Source of the DNA: Chloroflexota bacterium
GTDB lineage: Bacteria; Chloroflexota; Anaerolineae; CG2-30-64-16
Direction: 5' to 3'
DNA: 6,875 nt
NCBI GenBank assembly: GCA_029555885.1
Contig: JAKPQT010000417.1
Coordinates: 1-6,875 of the forward strand
The stretch's first letter is position 1; each line of letters opens with the position of its first letter. Below the pieces are notes generated by a model. That model saw nothing but the letters and a program-made list of their open reading frames with translations. It was not told the DNA's origin and searched no databases. The position numbers and the translations under genes are program-made. Below, piece by piece: positions 6,029-6,875 of this stretch.

Positions 6029-6209
6029 CGTGACAAGGTAACGGGGTGACGGGGTGACAAGGTGACAAGGTGACAAGGTGACAAGGTGATGCCGAATGGC
6101 AGGTTGACTCTGATTTATACCATTGCAAGTCATTCACACAAACGTCAGGCCTTGCCCGTCCACATCGCCTTGTCACGCTGTCACCTTGTCACCTTGTCAT
6201 CATGTCGCC
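6028..6209. repeat. Composite intergenic repeat, copy C (octamer arms around an 85-bp core)
   Basis: The left arm (6028-6083) carries seven octamers, the outer ones degenerate (ACGTGACA, AGGTAACG, GGGTGACG) and the inner ones GGGTGACA then AGGTGACA three times. The core is 6085-6169. The right arm (6170-6209) reads TTGTCACG, CTGTCACC, TTGTCACC, TTGTCATC, ATGTCGCC. Hand pairing of five octamers per arm gives about 34 of 40 matches. The TGA of the MFS gene (6026-6028) sits in a GGGTGAC at the arm's outer edge. Confidence 0.9.
6085..6169 (+). repeat. 85-bp core of repeat copy C
   Basis: The same length as cores A and B and alignable without gaps. It begins GGTGATGCCGAATG, which matches core A (reverse complement) exactly for 14 bases, and ends CCACATCGCC. 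Its centre, roughly core positions 24-63, has diverged strongly from the other two, while both ends are kept. Confidence 0.83.
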
Positions 6210-6228
6210 GTCCGGTGTGAGCAAACAC

Positions 6229-6257
6229 TTGCCACAACCTTGACTACAGGGTAGAAT
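6229..6257 (+). promoter_or_regulatory. Probable sigma-70-type promoter of the superoxide dismutase gene
   Basis: TTGCCA (6229-6234) and TAGAAT (6252-6257) each match the consensus at 5 of 6 bases and are separated by exactly 17 bp, the best promoter in the window. Transcription would begin near 6264, giving a leader of about 50 nt. It lies just outside the right arm of repeat copy C. Confidence 0.6.
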
Positions 6258-6261
6258 ATAT

Positions 6262-6288
6262 GCACCGGCATTGTGGCCGGTGCGTTTT
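6262..6288 (+). terminator. 8-bp GC-rich hairpin with TTTT at the start of the sod leader
   Basis: GCACCGGC (6262-6269) and GCCGGTGC (6276-6283) are perfect inverted complements with a 6-nt loop, followed by GTTTTC (6284-6289). This has the form of a short intrinsic terminator. It could end transcription arriving from the MFS unit, but it also lies at the predicted start point of the sod promoter. It could therefore be a 5' stabilising stem-loop, an attenuator, or as DNA an operator overlapping +1. The T-run of four is short. Confidence 0.45.
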
Positions 6289-6312
6289 CAGCGGGGAAAG
6301 GAATGGACTGCC

Positions 6313-6875
6313 ATGCCGTTCGAGTTGCCGCCTCTGCCGTATGCCGATACTGCGTTGGAACCATACTACTCGGCGAAGACCTTCAGCTTCCACCACGGCA
6401 AGCACCACAAGGCTTACGTAGATAACCTCAACAAGCTGCTGCCCGGCTCATCCTATGAGGGCCTGGCGCTCGAAGACATTATTCAGGCGACCGCCGGCGA
6501 TGCCAGCAAGGCCGGCTTCTTCAATAACGCGGCCCAGGTCTGGAATCACACCTTCTTCTGGCATTGCATGACGCCGGGGGGCGGCGGCCGGCCGACCGGA
6601 GAGCTCGCAGCGCGGCTCGATGCTGCTTTCGGGAGCTATGAGAAGTTCGCCGAGCAGTTCAAGGCGGCCGCAGTCGGTCGCTTCGGCAGCGGCTGGGGCT
6701 GGCTGGTGCTGGATGGCGGCGAGCTCAAGATCATCAGCACGCCGAATGCTGAAACGCCGCTGGCGCAGGGCAAGGTCGCGCTGCTGACGGTGGATGTCTG
6801 GGAGCACGCGTATTACCTGGACTACCAGAACCGCCGTCCCGATTTTGTGCAGACGTTCCTGGATCGCCTGGTCAA
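6313..6875 (+). CDS. sodB: Superoxide dismutase, iron type (3' end beyond window)
   Basis: The first 187 residues of an Fe/Mn-family superoxide dismutase, which converts superoxide to oxygen and hydrogen peroxide in the cytosol. The four metal ligands are present: His27 (in FHHGKHH), His79 (in WNHTFFW), Asp161 and His165 (in DVWEHAYY). Gln75 in AAQVWNH and Ala146 in STPNAETP match the pattern of iron enzymes; manganese enzymes usually have Gly and Gln at these two places. Iron use, or cambialistic activity, is therefore likely but not proven. GSGWGWLVL (125-133) is also typical. No signal peptide. AAAGGA (6297-6302) precedes the ATG by 10 nt; the ATG at 6303 is out of frame and rejected. Compared with usual length, only about 10-20 C-terminal residues are missing. 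The gene appears to have its own promoter at 6229-6257 with a leader hairpin. Confidence 0.95.
   Translation, partial: MPFELPPLPYADTALEPYYSAKTFSFHHGKHHKAYVDNLNKLLPGSSYEGLALEDIIQATAGDASKAGFFNNAAQVWNHTFFWHCMTPGGGGRPTGELAARLDAAFGSYEKFAEQFKAAAVGRFGSGWGWLVLDGGELKIISTPNAETPLAQGKVALLTVDVWEHAYYLDYQNRRPDFVQTFLDRLV

Overview
This is a high-GC stretch of bacterial chromosome (about two-thirds G+C by eye). It carries six protein genes, all complete except the last. A Chloroflexota origin (Anaerolineae or relatives) is my best guess. The reasons are the LysM plus Gmad2-like secreted protein, the gene families present, and intergenic tracts of the octamer GGTGACAA, which I remember from genomes of that phylum. 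No ribosomal or other decisive marker is present, so this is inference.

Layout. Bases 1-110 hold no gene I can support. At 111-1271 (minus strand) is a secreted or lipid-anchored protein with two LysM modules, a proline-rich linker, a Gmad2-like Ig-fold domain and an SH3-like C-terminus. Across a 111-bp divergent promoter region, everything to the right reads on the plus strand: an endonuclease/exonuclease/phosphatase (EEP) family protein (1383-2102), a phytanoyl-CoA dioxygenase (PhyH)-family oxygenase (2354-3175), a PrsW-type membrane protease (3398-4666) directly abutting a DHA2/EmrB-QacA-type MFS transporter (4667-6028), and an Fe-type superoxide dismutase running off the right edge (6313-6875). 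Only the PrsW and MFS genes look like an operon. The others look like separate, functionally unrelated units: cell envelope, hydrolase, oxygenase, protease/efflux and oxidative-stress defence.

The most striking content is intergenic. All three gaps between successive plus-strand units contain the same composite element: a left arm of GGTGACAA-type octamers, a core of exactly 85 bp in all three copies, and a right arm of the complementary TTGTCACC octamers. The copies are A at 2097-2254 (core reversed), B at 3170-3335 and C at 6028-6209. The arms stay in register with the core, so each element can fold into one long imperfect hairpin. The core ends are conserved and the core centres diverge. 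The left arm supplies or touches the stop codon of the gene to its left in every case, and because its period is 8 bp it presents TGA in all three frames. The element is absent from the divergent promoter region and from the PrsW/MFS junction. It looks like a mobile or structural intergenic repeat family placed at gene 3' ends, and is the best candidate here for something not fully described.
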